Assembly: GCA_963838095.1 (NCBI GenBank)
Contig: CAWIPO010000007.1
Coordinates: 310,001 to 374,000 of the forward strand
Length of the DNA stretch: 64,000 nucleotides
Source of the DNA: CAWCGU01 sp963838095
Lineage (GTDB): Bacteria; Actinomycetota; Thermoleophilia; Solirubrobacterales; 70-9
Direction of reading: 5' to 3'
The position numbers and the translations under genes were made by a program. The notes under the pieces were generated by a model. That model saw nothing but the letters and a program-made list of their open reading frames with translations. It did no database searches and was not told the DNA's origin. Numbering within the stretch: position 1 is the stretch's first letter; each line of letters starts with the position of its first letter. Shown here piece by piece: positions 1-9,142 of the stretch.

Positions 1-1134
1 GCCGATCCGGCGATCGCGGCGGAGCTGAACGCGACCAACCGCGCCAACCTACGGCGGTTCGTCACGGTCGCGAGACACGCCGGCGATCACCCGCCCACCG
101 ACGTCCCGCCCGAGGCGCTCGACATCGCCCGCACCCTCGTGCGTCGCGGGATCGAGTCAGACGCCGCCTACCAGGGCTACAGGCGCGGGCAGCAGGTCGC
201 TTGGCACCGATGGATGGCGTGCGCCGAGGAGGTCGTCGGGCCCCGCGAGGAGCTCGTCCCGGTCCTCGACGAGTCGCTGCGGCTGCTGTTCGACTACATC
301 GACCGGGTGCTCGGTGGCGTGATCGCCGAGATGCAGCGCGAACGCGAAGAGGTGCTCGGCGGTGCGCTGGCCCGCCGCACCGAAACGGTGCGCCTGATCC
401 TCGACGGTGCCGCACTCGACACGCACGCCGCCAGCCGCCGGCTGGGCTACGAGCTCGCTCGCCACCACACGGCGATCATCGTGTGGGCCGAGTCCGCCCT
501 CGCCGCGCCCGGCGTGCTCGAGTCCGCAGCGCTCCAGCTCACACAAGCCGCGGGCGCCCGCCGGCCACTCACCGTGTCCGCGGGTACCAACGCGGTGTGG
601 GGGTGGATCGGCACCGATGCCGACATCCCTGTGAGCGAGCTCCGCGCGGGCGTCGCCGGGTCCGATGCCGACATCCGAGTCGCTGTCGGTCCGACGCGGC
701 GCGGGATCACCGGCTTCCGCCGCAGCCACGAGGCCGCGCTCAGCGTCCACCGGCTGCTCGCCGGCAACCCCGACTCCGGGCGCCTCGCCACCTACCAGGA
801 GCTCGAGGTGACCGCTCTCGCCGCCCAAGACGAGCGCAGGGCGATCGAGTTCGTCACCGCCACGCTGGGACCGCTGGCCGAGGAAACCCCCACCGCCACT
901 CGGCTGCGCGAGACGCTACGGATCTTCCTCGAGGAAGCCGAGAACGCTCCCCGCGCCGCCGCCCGCCTGCACACCCATCGCAACACCGTCCTCCAACGCG
1001 TCGGCCGCGCCACCGAACTGCTTGGCTACCGGCCCGGCGAGCGCCGCCTTGCCCTCGAACTCGCGCTCGAGCTCAGACGACGCCTCCCACCACGGGCGAC
1101 CACTCCGCCGGCGGCCGGCCGATCACGCCGATGA
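1..1134 (+). CDS. PucR family transcriptional regulator (5' end outside window)
   Basis: The frame is open from the first base, so 377 residues of a longer protein are visible and the true start lies upstream. The last 60 residues match the PucR C-terminal helix-turn-helix: a conserved LRETLRIFLEE stretch, then AAARLHTHRNTVLQRV as the recognition region and LGYRP after it. The middle is a GGDEF-like/CdaR-type sensory region typical of the family. PucR/CdaR proteins are DNA-binding activators of purine, sugar-acid or amino-acid catabolism; no target can be named here. A shorter reading from GTG 139 is possible, but codon use and sense sequence continue upstream of it without a break. Confidence 0.88.
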   Translation, partial: ADPAIAAELNATNRANLRRFVTVARHAGDHPPTDVPPEALDIARTLVRRGIESDAAYQGYRRGQQVAWHRWMACAEEVVGPREELVPVLDESLRLLFDYIDRVLGGVIAEMQREREEVLGGALARRTETVRLILDGAALDTHAASRRLGYELARHHTAIIVWAESALAAPGVLESAALQLTQAAGARRPLTVSAGTNAVWGWIGTDADIPVSELRAGVAGSDADIRVAVGPTRRGITGFRRSHEAALSVHRLLAGNPDSGRLATYQELEVTALAAQDERRAIEFVTATLGPLAEETPTATRLRETLRIFLEEAENAPRAAARLHTHRNTVLQRVGRATELLGYRPGERRLALELALELRRRLPPRATTPPAAGRSRR

Positions 1135-1215
1135 CCGTACGAGGACATCGGGCACAGTCACCGCGCGCGATTCATCCCATCCGGGCGATGCGGCCGGAGC
1201 AACGGCCCGAGAGCA

Positions 1216-1221
1216 TAGGAT
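1216..1221 (+). promoter_or_regulatory. Putative -10 element (TAGGAT) for a leaderless start
   Basis: TAGGAT lies 7 nt before GTG 1229, so transcription would begin at or next to the start codon. No Shine-Dalgarno sequence precedes the GTG. The same arrangement recurs at several other genes in the window. Confidence 0.45.
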
Positions 1222-1228
1222 CGCGATC

Positions 1229-2009
1229 GTGATCGACTCGGGCCCACAGCCGCCGCACGAGGGCGAGCCCACCCAGAGGTCGCCGGCGGAGGGCCACGAC
1301 GATCTGCCTGCTCCCACCGACGAGACCGGGCGAGACCTGGAGGACGAGGACTTCGAGCCGCTCGGTGTAGATGACACCGACGAGCGGGAACCCACGAGGT
1401 TGATGGAGCAGCATCGCTGGCGCAGGTTGATCGCAATCTCGCTCGCGGTTGCAGGGGTCGGCGTGCTGATTGTGGTCGTTCTGCAGACGCTTGGCTTCAT
1501 CGCCGTGCTGAACCAAAACAAGGACACCTCCGCAGCGCTGCTTGAATTTCTCCAGCAAGGTCAGGCCCAGCGGGAGTCAGCCCTCGGTTCGGCCGAGCAG
1601 CAGGCAGAGGAGAGACAGGCCCTGATCGAGCGTGAGAGAGCCACGACCCGGGCCAACAACGCCGCCGCTCGGCAGTCCAGGGCCGAGGAACAGGCGGCAT
1701 TCTCGGACCAGCAGCAATCACAAGCCGAGGCGCGGCTTGCAGACGCACAAGCTGTCTTCGAGGCACTCCGGTCTGAGGCTGAAGCTCTCAGGAACAACGC
1801 GCAGGCGTCGCTGGCGGAGCAGCAGGCGGCGCTGGCGGCGGCGCAGACGGCCAGGCGCAGGCGAGGCGGCGCTGGCGCAGGCACAGGCGGCGCTGGCGGC
1901 GGCGCAGCAGCGGTTCACCGACTCGCTGACCAGGCTTGTAAACCAGTGCAGGGAGGGGGAAGTACCCGCGCGCATCTGCCGCATCCCGTCCCCTTTCTCT
2001 GCCCCCTAG
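1229..2009 (+). pseudogene. Single-pass membrane protein with long coiled coil, frameshifted
   Basis: Starts at GTG 1229. An acidic cytoplasmic N-terminus of about 65 residues is followed by one hydrophobic segment (LIAISLAVAGVGVLIVVVLQ) and then a Q/E/A-rich coiled coil (RARERA- and QAALAAAQ-like repeats). The reading frame changes near 1847-1865: a 24-bp block encoding QAALAAAQ occurs at 1823-1846 and again at 1884-1907, but the copies are 61 bp apart and so lie in different frames. The natural C-terminus (FTDSLTRLVNQCREG...) is read only in the second frame, ending at TAG 2007-2009. A net +1 (or -2) indel in a GC repeat explains this. It is either an inactivated gene or a sequence error. 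Function unknown. Confidence 0.6.
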
Positions 2010-2026
2010 CTTTCCGGCGCCGCGGA

Positions 2027-2062
2027 TTTCATCCCCATCGGATGATGCGCGAAACCGGTGAG
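2027..2062 (+). repeat. Direct repeat copy 1, upstream of sulfatase
   Basis: A 23-bp sequence beginning TTTCATCCCCATCGGATG is identical at 2027-2049 and 5972-5994. Similarity continues through GAAACC and GTGAG with one mismatch and a one-base indel. The block holds CATC/GATG arms around one base and is bounded by TTTC and GAAA, so it could be a protein-binding site. This copy lies 60-80 bp before the sulfatase start. Confidence 0.6.
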
Positions 2063-2108
2063 AGTGGTTCGATCGACTCAGTTCGATCACGAGCCGAAGG
2101 AGAGTCGC

Positions 2109-4520
2109 ATGGACCCGATCGATCGCACCGTCCTGCCGATGCCCGACCCGGAGTTCAAAGGGAAGGCCGGTCGCACCCTGGACGCCTCGAAGGCCGACTG
2201 GACCATCGTGGCTCCGGTACGTCCTCCGCTGGGAGCGCCCAACGTCCTGTTCGTGCTGATCGACGACGCGGGCTTCGGCAACCCGGAGACATTCGGCGGC
2301 CCGGTCGAGACGCCGAACCTGACGCGGGTCGCCGACGCCGGCCTGCGCTACAACCGCTTCCACGTCACCGCGGTCTGCTCGCCCACCCGGGCGGCGAGCC
2401 TGACCGGCCGCAACCACCACTCGGTCGGGTTCGGCTCGCTCGGGGAGCTCCCGGGCCCGTTCCCCGGATACTCGGCCGCGCTGCCGAAGAGCTGCGCGCC
2501 AGTCGCGAAGACACTGCAGATGAACGGCTACGTCACCTCGGCCTTCGGCAAGTGGCACCTGACGCCCGACCACGTGCAGGGCCCGGCGGGCCCATTCGAC
2601 CGCTGGCCGAACGCCTGGGGCTTCGACTACTTCTGGGGCTTCCTCGGCGGCGAGGCGGGCCAGTTCGATCCCATGATCACGGAGAACAACACGACGATCG
2701 GCGTGCCAGAGGACGAGGACTTCTACTTCCCGGACGCGATGGCCGACAAGGCGATCGAGTGGCTGCACGGGGTGCGGGCGCAGGACGAGCAGAAGCCGTT
2801 CTTCATGTACTTCTCGACCGGGTGCGCTCATGCGCCTCACCACGTCCCCAAGCACTGGGCCGACAAGTACGCGGGCCGCTTCGACGAGGGCTGGGACCGC
2901 TACCGCGAGGAGACGCTGGAGCGCCAGAAGAAGCTCGGCGTCGTCCCCGAGGACACGGAGCTCACGCCCCGGCCCGACGCGATGCCGTCCTGGGACTCGC
3001 TGACGGACGAGCAGAGGAAGCTCTACGCCCGGCAGATGGAGGTCTACGCGGGCTACCAGGAGAACGCGGACTACAACGTCGGCCGGCTGCTCGACGCACT
3101 GGAGGAGCTGGGCGATCTCGAGGACACGCTCGTGATCTACATCTGGGGCGACAACGGCGCCAGCATGGAGGGCACGCCCACCGGTGGATTCAACGAGCTC
3201 ATCGTCCATAACGGGATCACGCTCACCGGGGAGGAGCAGCTCGAGAAGATCGAGGCGTACGGCGGCCTCGACGCATGGGGTGGGCCGCTGACCGCGCCGC
3301 ACTATTCCTCCTGCTGGGGCTGGGCCGGCAACGCCCCGTTCCAGTGGGGCAAGCAGATGGCCTGCTACCTCGGCGGTGCCCGCAATCCGATGGTGATCTC
3401 GTGGCCGAGGCGGATCAAGGACAGGGGCGGGTTGCGGGAGCAGTTCACCCACTGCATCGACATCGCCCCGACGATCCTCGAGGTCGCGGGGATCCCCGAG
3501 CCGGTGCGCGTGAACGGGATCGAGCAGAAGCCGATCGAGGGCACCAGCTTCGCCCACACGTTCACCGACGCCGAGGCCGAGGAGCGCCACACCCGGCAGT
3601 ACTTCGAGAGCTTCGGCTACCACGGGATGTACAAGGACGGCTGGTGGGCGAGCTGCAAGCCATTCAGGCTCCCATGGGACCTCACGCAGGAGACCCTGAA
3701 CAAGTTCGCCCCCGGCATTTACGACCCGGAAACGGAAGAGTGGGAACTCTATTATCTGCCTGACGACTTCTCGCAGGCCCGCGACATCGCCGCGGAGAAC
3801 CCGGACAAGCTCGAGGAGCTCAAGGCGGCCTTCTGGGAGGACGCCGAGAAATACGACGTGCTGCCGATGCTCGGCGGGTACTCCGTGTTCTTCGGGATCC
3901 TGCCGCCGATGGTCGGCCGGACGAAGTTCAACTACCGCTCCGGGGTGCAGAACATCGCCTCGGGGATGATCCCGAGGATCTACGGGCACTCGTACTCGAT
4001 CAGCGCCGATCTCGTGGTGCCCGAAGACGGCGTCGAGGGCGTGATCGTCGCAGAGGCCGACCACCTCGGCGGGTTCGCGCTGTTCGTCGACGACGGGGTG
4101 CTGAAGCACACCTACTCGACGATGGGCGTCTATGTGTACACGCAGGAGGCATCGGAGCCGCTGCCCGCCGGCGAGGTGAACGTCCGCATGGAGTTCGACG
4201 CCGACGAGGCGAAGACGGGCACCGGTGGTCAAGCGACGCTGTTCGTCAACGACTCAGAGGTGGGCGGCGGGCGAATGGACCGCACGGTCTCGATCCGCTT
4301 CAACGCCTACGCGGGCATGGACATCGGCCGCGACAACGGCCTGCCCGTGGACCGCAGCTACGCGGATCGCTCGCCCTTCCCCTTCACCGGAGAGATCAAG
4401 AGGGTGACCTTCGACCTCAAGCCGCACCTCACCACGACGGGAGAGGAGCACGAGGAACTCGAGCTGCAGCTACACCAGGAGCATCACCAGATGGCTGCCG
4501 CGCACGGGGCAACCGCGTAA
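2109..4520 (+). CDS. Arylsulfatase (Cys-type sulfatase)
   Basis: An 803-residue sulfatase of the alkaline-phosphatase superfamily that hydrolyses sulfate esters. The metal-binding LIDDAGFG is at about residues 50-57 and the signature CSPTRAASLTGR begins at Cys90, the residue converted to formylglycine. GKWHL and a HxPHHVP-like segment follow, then WGDNGASMEG. The last 150-200 residues form an extra beta-rich C-terminal region seen in the roughly 780-residue bacterial arylsulfatases. No signal peptide is visible, so it is probably cytoplasmic. ATG 2109 is chosen because GAAGGAGAG precedes it; the frame is open upstream without an RBS. Activation needs a formylglycine-generating enzyme, and one is encoded at 23684-24559. 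A small gene follows 26 nt downstream and is probably co-transcribed. Confidence 0.92.
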   Translation: MDPIDRTVLPMPDPEFKGKAGRTLDASKADWTIVAPVRPPLGAPNVLFVLIDDAGFGNPETFGGPVETPNLTRVADAGLRYNRFHVTAVCSPTRAASLTGRNHHSVGFGSLGELPGPFPGYSAALPKSCAPVAKTLQMNGYVTSAFGKWHLTPDHVQGPAGPFDRWPNAWGFDYFWGFLGGEAGQFDPMITENNTTIGVPEDEDFYFPDAMADKAIEWLHGVRAQDEQKPFFMYFSTGCAHAPHHVPKHWADKYAGRFDEGWDRYREETLERQKKLGVVPEDTELTPRPDAMPSWDSLTDEQRKLYARQMEVYAGYQENADYNVGRLLDALEELGDLEDTLVIYIWGDNGASMEGTPTGGFNELIVHNGITLTGEEQLEKIEAYGGLDAWGGPLTAPHYSSCWGWAGNAPFQWGKQMACYLGGARNPMVISWPRRIKDRGGLREQFTHCIDIAPTILEVAGIPEPVRVNGIEQKPIEGTSFAHTFTDAEAEERHTRQYFESFGYHGMYKDGWWASCKPFRLPWDLTQETLNKFAPGIYDPETEEWELYYLPDDFSQARDIAAENPDKLEELKAAFWEDAEKYDVLPMLGGYSVFFGILPPMVGRTKFNYRSGVQNIASGMIPRIYGHSYSISADLVVPEDGVEGVIVAEADHLGGFALFVDDGVLKHTYSTMGVYVYTQEASEPLPAGEVNVRMEFDADEAKTGTGGQATLFVNDSEVGGGRMDRTVSIRFNAYAGMDIGRDNGLPVDRSYADRSPFPFTGEIKRVTFDLKPHLTTTGEEHEELELQLHQEHHQMAAAHGATA

Positions 4521-4546
4521 CCAGAGGCCGCAGCGAAGGAGAAGTC

Positions 4547-5041
4547 ATGAGACGGGAAATGAGCGTTCTGGCCGCCGCCTACAGCGACGATGAGGAGGCC
4601 GCGGGCGACTTCGAGGCGCTCAAGGAGGACCTCCCGAAGGTCGGCCGCCTGATGGACAGGTCGAAGGTGATCGTGCTCGCCACCAGCGACGCCCCGAACG
4701 AGGTCAACGTCGAACACATCGGCGGCGGCCCGGTCGGGAAGCTGGTCGAAGTCGGGGCCGGGCGCGGTCTGAAGGGCCGGCTCGCTCCGGGGAACGCGGT
4801 GATCGTCGGGGTGATCGATCCCGGCATCGAGACCGAAGCCTTCGAGGCACTTGCGCGTGCGCGGGGCCGCGCGGTGGTTCCGGTCGAGGAGGGTGACGGG
4901 GACGCCGAGCAGACGGACAAGGAGGCCGTCCAGGCGGCGGTGGGCATGGCGATGGCGCAGGTCATGGAACAGTGGGTGCACCCCACCGCATCTGCGGCGG
5001 CCATCCGATCGCTGGCCGCCGCAAACCAGGCCGCCAGCTGA
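4547..5041 (+). CDS. Hypothetical protein, possibly DUF1269-related
   Basis: A 164-residue soluble protein with a good RBS (GAAGGAGAAG) before ATG 4547. The opening AAAYSDDEEAAGDFEALK resembles the start of DUF1269 proteins such as the one at 25985, but the glycine-rich hairpin of that family is absent or degenerate. It follows the sulfatase by 26 nt, so the two may form an operon. Its stop codon abuts the stop of the convergent YihY gene in the palindrome TGATCA, leaving no room for a terminator between them. Function unknown. Confidence 0.7.
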   Translation: MRREMSVLAAAYSDDEEAAGDFEALKEDLPKVGRLMDRSKVIVLATSDAPNEVNVEHIGGGPVGKLVEVGAGRGLKGRLAPGNAVIVGVIDPGIETEAFEALARARGRAVVPVEEGDGDAEQTDKEAVQAAVGMAMAQVMEQWVHPTASAAAIRSLAAANQAAS

Positions 5042-5983
5042 TCACCGTGGCCCCTTGCGACGGCGACGGTCGGCCCGCTCGCGAGTGATCTGCCAGCGCG
5101 CCCGCGCCTCACGGACCAGGTTGTCCCACTGCCTGCGGACCTCGTGATCAGGTGGTCGCTCGCCCCGACGAATACGATCGAGCTCGTCGCCGACCTCACG
5201 CCCGAGCACCGCCGAGACGACGACGGTGAGCATGACGCAAAACAGCGTCGAGATGATCGCCAGGACCGCGCCAATGACGCCATAGTCGGAGGCATAGGAG
5301 CTGAACAGCTGGGGCACATAGACGGTCGCGCCCACGGAGTACGCCGCCGTCAGGGCCGATCCGATCACGCCGAACGGCAGCAATTCCCGCCAGTGGATCC
5401 GCTTTGCGCTGAGGATCCAACTCCCCCAGACGAGGAAGACCGCGGTCAGAGGGACCACCAGCAGGGACGCGCCCAGCTCGAGGCGCCCCTGGCCCACAAG
5501 TGCGTGGATCCAACCGGTGGCCACGAGATACGCGATGAAGCCGCCCGCCCACAACAAACCGTTGCCCGTATTGCGCACGCCGAGCGCATCCAGCTCCCAG
5601 GTCCCCTCGACCAAGCGCTGCACTGCTCGCGTAAGGCTCAGCATCGCGACCACCACGAACAGCGCACTGAAGACGTCAACGCTCGTGCTCGAGCTTGCCG
5701 GTGAGAGGAGGTCCTCAACCGCCTCGGCCCCGCCGCCCGTGAGCTTGTAGCGGTCGATGACCCGGTCCGCGGCGTCCTCCACCCCGATCTGCGCCAGAAA
5801 GGCGCCGCTGACGATCACGAGCGGAACCAGTGCGCTGAGCGAGATGGAGGCCAGCGCCAGAGCGCGATCGAACCCCGCGATCCTCTGGAATCGCTGGAGG
5901 GCACGAAGTACGAAGGCGGGCCGCAGCCAGAACGTCAGGGTTCGGATGGCCCGCTCGCGGTCGAAACCGACTTTCATCCCCAT
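5042..5983 (-). CDS. YihY/virulence factor BrkB family membrane protein
   Basis: A 313-residue integral membrane protein with about six hydrophobic segments, including LALASISLSALVPLVIVSGA, VFSALFVVVAMLSLTRAVQR and VIGAVLAIISTLFCVMLTVV, and a basic C-terminal tail (RADRRRRKGPR). Length, topology and the ALTRAVQRLVEG-type segment fit the YihY/UPF0761 family, once called ribonuclease BN but now regarded as membrane proteins of unclear role. The start could be ATG 5983 or ATG 5977 (MGMKV); neither has a clear RBS. The start codon lies inside the second copy of the 23-bp repeat. Confidence 0.85.
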   Translation of the reverse strand: MGMKVGFDRERAIRTLTFWLRPAFVLRALQRFQRIAGFDRALALASISLSALVPLVIVSGAFLAQIGVEDAADRVIDRYKLTGGGAEAVEDLLSPASSSTSVDVFSALFVVVAMLSLTRAVQRLVEGTWELDALGVRNTGNGLLWAGGFIAYLVATGWIHALVGQGRLELGASLLVVPLTAVFLVWGSWILSAKRIHWRELLPFGVIGSALTAAYSVGATVYVPQLFSSYASDYGVIGAVLAIISTLFCVMLTVVVSAVLGREVGDELDRIRRGERPPDHEVRRQWDNLVREARARWQITRERADRRRRKGPR

Positions 5984-6006
5984 CGGATGATGCGGGAAAC
6001 CGTGAG
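5972..6006 (+). repeat. Direct repeat copy 2, over the YihY start
   Basis: Same orientation and same 23 bp as 2027-2049, followed by GGAAACCGTGAG. Here the block covers the YihY start codons on the opposite strand. The trailing AAACCGTGAG also forms one arm of the inverted repeat at 5997-6049. Confidence 0.6.
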
Positions 6007-6049
6007 GAGCACTTGAGTCGTTCTCTGAGCGGCCGTCAGCTCACGGTTT
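5997..6049. repeat. Inverted repeat in the YihY upstream region
   Basis: AAACCGTGAG (5997-6006) and CTCACGGTTT (6040-6049) are perfect 10-bp inverted arms 33 bp apart. The intergenic region 5984-6183 holds nothing else I recognise. It could be a two-site operator for the YihY gene, or a weak hairpin. Confidence 0.45.
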
Positions 6050-6183
6050 GGATCCGTGGGAATGCGACGTCGCGGACCGTCGAACGGGCGTCTCGGACCT
6101 CGTTCTGGTCCGGCGCTGCTCGGCCAGTCGCCGCAGGCTGCGTCGACCCACGCGGTGTGGCGCCCGTGGTCCGGCCGGAGAGG

Positions 6184-6540
6184 TCATAGCTCGTCGCCTT
6201 CGGACCCCTCAAAAGCGGCGTCGAGGTCGTAGCCGAGCGCCAGCGCCAGCTCGGGCGCAGCCGAGACCACGCGCGCGAGGCCGACGGTAGGAGCCACCGC
6301 GATCAGGGTCCCGACGATCTCGTCGACGTTGGCGCCGGCCGCGAGCGCCAGGTCGATGGTCGACTGGTAGGAGCTCGGTGCCGCGTCGATGGCGAAGGCG
6401 GCCCCGAGGCGGACGAGGGCGTGCGTCTTCTGGTCCAACCGGGACACCTCGACCGTGTCCTGGCCCATGCCGAGCACCGAGTCTACGAAGGCCTCGTCGC
6501 TCAGCGCCAGGCTCCGCAGCGTTTCTTTGTACGTGGCCAT
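6184..6540 (-). CDS. Carboxymuconolactone decarboxylase (AhpD-like) family protein, no cysteines
   Basis: A 118-residue all-alpha protein with the AhpD/CMD core: LDQKTHALVRLGAAFAIDAA, then SSYQSTIDLALAAGANVDEI and VGTLIAVAPTVGLARV. Unlike peroxidase-type AhpD it has no cysteine, so the CxxC redox centre is missing (SS occupies that region). A non-redox role, perhaps ligand binding, is inferred. AAGGAGGAA precedes the ATG at 6540. A related cysteine-free protein is encoded at 28413-28730. Confidence 0.82.
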   Translation of the reverse strand: MATYKETLRSLALSDEAFVDSVLGMGQDTVEVSRLDQKTHALVRLGAAFAIDAAPSSYQSTIDLALAAGANVDEIVGTLIAVAPTVGLARVVSAAPELALALGYDLDAAFEGSEGDEL

Positions 6541-6657
6541 TTCCTCCTTGCCGGCATCCTGTTCGGACGCCCGCGTGCGGCGGCTCTACTAGATACCAGC
6601 GACGGGGGGTGTTGTCATCATCCCGATCGCACGAAATCCGCTTGTTTCCGGGGTCGC

Positions 6658-8970
6658 CTAGAGCAGCCCGAGCTCGCCGGCGCGTTCGACTGCGCCGTTG
6701 CGCGAGTTGACGTTGAGCTTGCGGTAGACGGCCATCGCGTGTGACTTCACCGTATGGCGCGATACGTAGAGGCGCTCGCCGATCTCGCGAAAGGAAAGGT
6801 GCGTGACGAGGTAGGGGAGCAGGCGCAACTCCGCCTCAGTCAGGGTCGACGCGCCCGGCGCGCTTGCGCGCATCGTTTTCAGGCTCGAACGCAGCTCATC
6901 CACCTCGGGGAGGAGCGTGCCGAGGTCTGGTTGCCGGCGCAACAGCGCCTCGATCTCGCGCAGCATGGTCCTGGCACCGCCTGCGTCGGCGGTCGTCAGG
7001 TAGGCGCGGGCAAGCTCCAGGCGTGTCTGTACGGATAGGTACGGCAGCGCATATGTGAGGCGCGGTCGAAGGCGTTGCGCCCGGGCGAGGAAGTCGTGGG
7101 CGCGCTGGACGTCCCCGCGGTGGAGCGCGACGCGGGTCGCCAGCGCACAGACGAATGCGCTGGTGGGGTACTCCTCGATTCGCGAACGGCGGGTGACCCA
7201 AAGCGCTTGGTCGGCGAACTCCTCGGCCTCGACCCATCTACCTCGTCCAATCGCGACCGCGGCGCGCTCGGTGAGCGCCATCGCCGACGCCTCGGGATTT
7301 CCCACCCCGAGGCCCTCCTCGGCGACGTCGGCGAACATGTCGTCGGCTTGGTCCATCTCGCCGGCCAGGAAGCAGGAGACCCCGAGGAGCAGCACCGCGT
7401 TCGGTCGGAAGGGGCTCCCACGGGCGAGCATCCGGACCGCGAACTCTGCATCCGCTCGCATCCCCGCCACCCCCCTATGACAACGCTGGGCTCGCAGGAG
7501 GGCCAGCCAGGAGTCGATTGAAGCGCTGCCGTCCGGAAGGGTGCCGTCGTACCTGGCGCGTTGGGCGATCTCGGCCCAACGCTCCGCCTGTACTGGCCGA
7601 CCCCGCACCGTCGCGAGCAGCGCGCCGAGCACGGCGATCGCTGCGCTCCGGTCGAGTGCCCCCCGCGCGTCCAGCCAGTCGAGCCAGCGCTCGACAGTCG
7701 CGACACGACCGCCTTGGTAGGCGGGGAGACCACAACGCTCGACCAGCCGTGCCACCCGGTCGACGTCGCCGGCCTCTTGTGCGTACTCGATGGCCGTCTC
7801 CGGCTGCCCGTGCGCCTCACACCATGCGCTCGCACGAGCGAGGAGCGAAGGCGCGAGGTCCGGCTCGGCTCGGGTCAGCTCCAAACCGAGCAGCTCCTGG
7901 AAGAGATGGTGGCATCGGTACCAGTCTCCATTGGCGTCCAGCGGCACCAGAAAGAGGTTGGAGCGCGCGAGCGACTCGAGAGTCGCCGCGGAGCCACTCT
8001 CCTCGAGAACCTCGTCGCACAGCGACCCCGACATCCGCCCCAGAACAGCCGTGCGAGTGAGGAAGTGAAGTTCGCCGGCGGTAAGGTGCGCGAGCACCTC
8101 CGACCGCAGGTAATCGGACACGAGCCGGTCGCGTCCCGAAAACGTGGTCACGTCCTTGGCCCTGAGCCCGCGGGCCCCGATCGACAGCGCGGCAAGGTAG
8201 AGGCCTGCGGGCCAGCCCTCTGTCTGCTCGGTGAGCTCGGTTACCCGGTCGTCCGGCAGGTCCAGCCCGGCGGCGCTCAGGAGCTGGCCCGCCTCCGCTT
8301 CGTCCATGCGGAGGTCGTCCGGCCCGAGCTCAAGCACCAGGCCCCGCGCCCGAGGTGCTGCGAGCGGGAGCACCGGTCCGCCTCGCGCCGAGAGGGCCAC
8401 CTGCGAGCCGTTCAAGACGTGTCGCGTGAGCGCTGCGATGGCGTCGAGGGAGGCCTGGTTATCGAGCAGGTGGAGGTCGTCCAGGACCACGACGACCGGC
8501 TCGCTCATCTTTGTCAGAGCCGCTCCCAGACGCGGCACGACCGTCGCCTCGACCGAAACGCCGGGTGACGCCAGCGCATCGAACACGCTCGGGTCGAGCG
8601 GCGAGACGCGGTCGAGCGCGGCGGCGACATAGGTCAAGAGAACGATGGGGTCGTTGTCCTGTTCGTCGACGGATACCCATGCGAACGGTCGCTGCGACCG
8701 CGAGCGCCACTGAGCGAGCAGTGTGGTCTTTCCCCAGCCGGGGCCGGCGGAGAGGCAGACGACCGGAGTTGCGCGCGAGCCTTCCAGCGAGCCGATCACC
8801 TTTCCGCGCAATACGACTCCACCGCCACCCTGCGGCGGAAGCAGCTTCGACTCGAGCAACTCGAACGGCGTCGCCGGGGGCTGCGCTGAAGTCACCCCCT
8901 CTGGCGTTGCCCTGGGCTCCCGGGCGGAGTCCCGCCGGCGAGGGCCCGATCGTCTTAGCTGAGTCGACAT
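6658..8970 (-). CDS. MalT-type LuxR family transcriptional regulator
   Basis: A 770-residue ATP-dependent regulator. After about 60 residues a STAND-type NTPase follows: Walker A GPGWGKTTLLAQW, Walker B VVVVLDDLHLLD, then a winged-helix/TPR-like middle with ELTEQTEGWPAGLYLAAL. The C-terminus is a LuxR HTH (LTEAELRLLPYLVTHLSFRE, VSRHTVKSHAMAVYRKL). MalT-type proteins activate transcription on binding an inducer. It is transcribed towards the AhpD-like gene 117 nt away, so that gene may be a target. The inducer is unknown. Confidence 0.92.
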   Translation of the reverse strand: MSTQLRRSGPRRRDSAREPRATPEGVTSAQPPATPFELLESKLLPPQGGGGVVLRGKVIGSLEGSRATPVVCLSAGPGWGKTTLLAQWRSRSQRPFAWVSVDEQDNDPIVLLTYVAAALDRVSPLDPSVFDALASPGVSVEATVVPRLGAALTKMSEPVVVVLDDLHLLDNQASLDAIAALTRHVLNGSQVALSARGGPVLPLAAPRARGLVLELGPDDLRMDEAEAGQLLSAAGLDLPDDRVTELTEQTEGWPAGLYLAALSIGARGLRAKDVTTFSGRDRLVSDYLRSEVLAHLTAGELHFLTRTAVLGRMSGSLCDEVLEESGSAATLESLARSNLFLVPLDANGDWYRCHHLFQELLGLELTRAEPDLAPSLLARASAWCEAHGQPETAIEYAQEAGDVDRVARLVERCGLPAYQGGRVATVERWLDWLDARGALDRSAAIAVLGALLATVRGRPVQAERWAEIAQRARYDGTLPDGSASIDSWLALLRAQRCHRGVAGMRADAEFAVRMLARGSPFRPNAVLLLGVSCFLAGEMDQADDMFADVAEEGLGVGNPEASAMALTERAAVAIGRGRWVEAEEFADQALWVTRRSRIEEYPTSAFVCALATRVALHRGDVQRAHDFLARAQRLRPRLTYALPYLSVQTRLELARAYLTTADAGGARTMLREIEALLRRQPDLGTLLPEVDELRSSLKTMRASAPGASTLTEAELRLLPYLVTHLSFREIGERLYVSRHTVKSHAMAVYRKLNVNSRNGAVERAGELGLL

Positions 8971-9129
8971 CCGTGCCTATTCAGGCCGAGTCGTGACGTA
9001 CAAAAACCTTACCCGACCTCAGGCCCCAGCTTGATTTGCAGCTGTTACGTGCGCGTGAACTGGTTGTGAACGGGATGGACCCGATCGAGCGGGCGGGCAT
9101 CCCGGCATCGGCATGCGCTCCCACTTCTG

Positions 9130-9136
9130 TATAGAT
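9130..9136 (+). promoter_or_regulatory. Putative -10 element (TATAGAT) for leaderless P-type ATPase mRNA
   Basis: TATAGA ends 7 nt before GTG 9143, so the predicted transcription start is at the start codon. No RBS is present before GTG 9143 or before the alternative ATG 9113. If this is the promoter, the ATG at 9113 would lie outside the transcript. Confidence 0.5.
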
Positions 9137-9142
9137 GAGCGG

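Noticed and set aside
1788..4232. 814-residue open frame on the minus strand opposite the sulfatase
   Set aside because: It mirrors a well-supported sulfatase gene. Its composition (runs of His/Arg/Leu/Asp, no recognisable motif) is that of an antisense shadow in a GC-rich genome.
6048..6290. 80-residue frame in the YihY/AhpD gap
   Set aside because: No RBS, arginine-rich sequence typical of random GC-rich frames, and it overlaps the AhpD-like gene.
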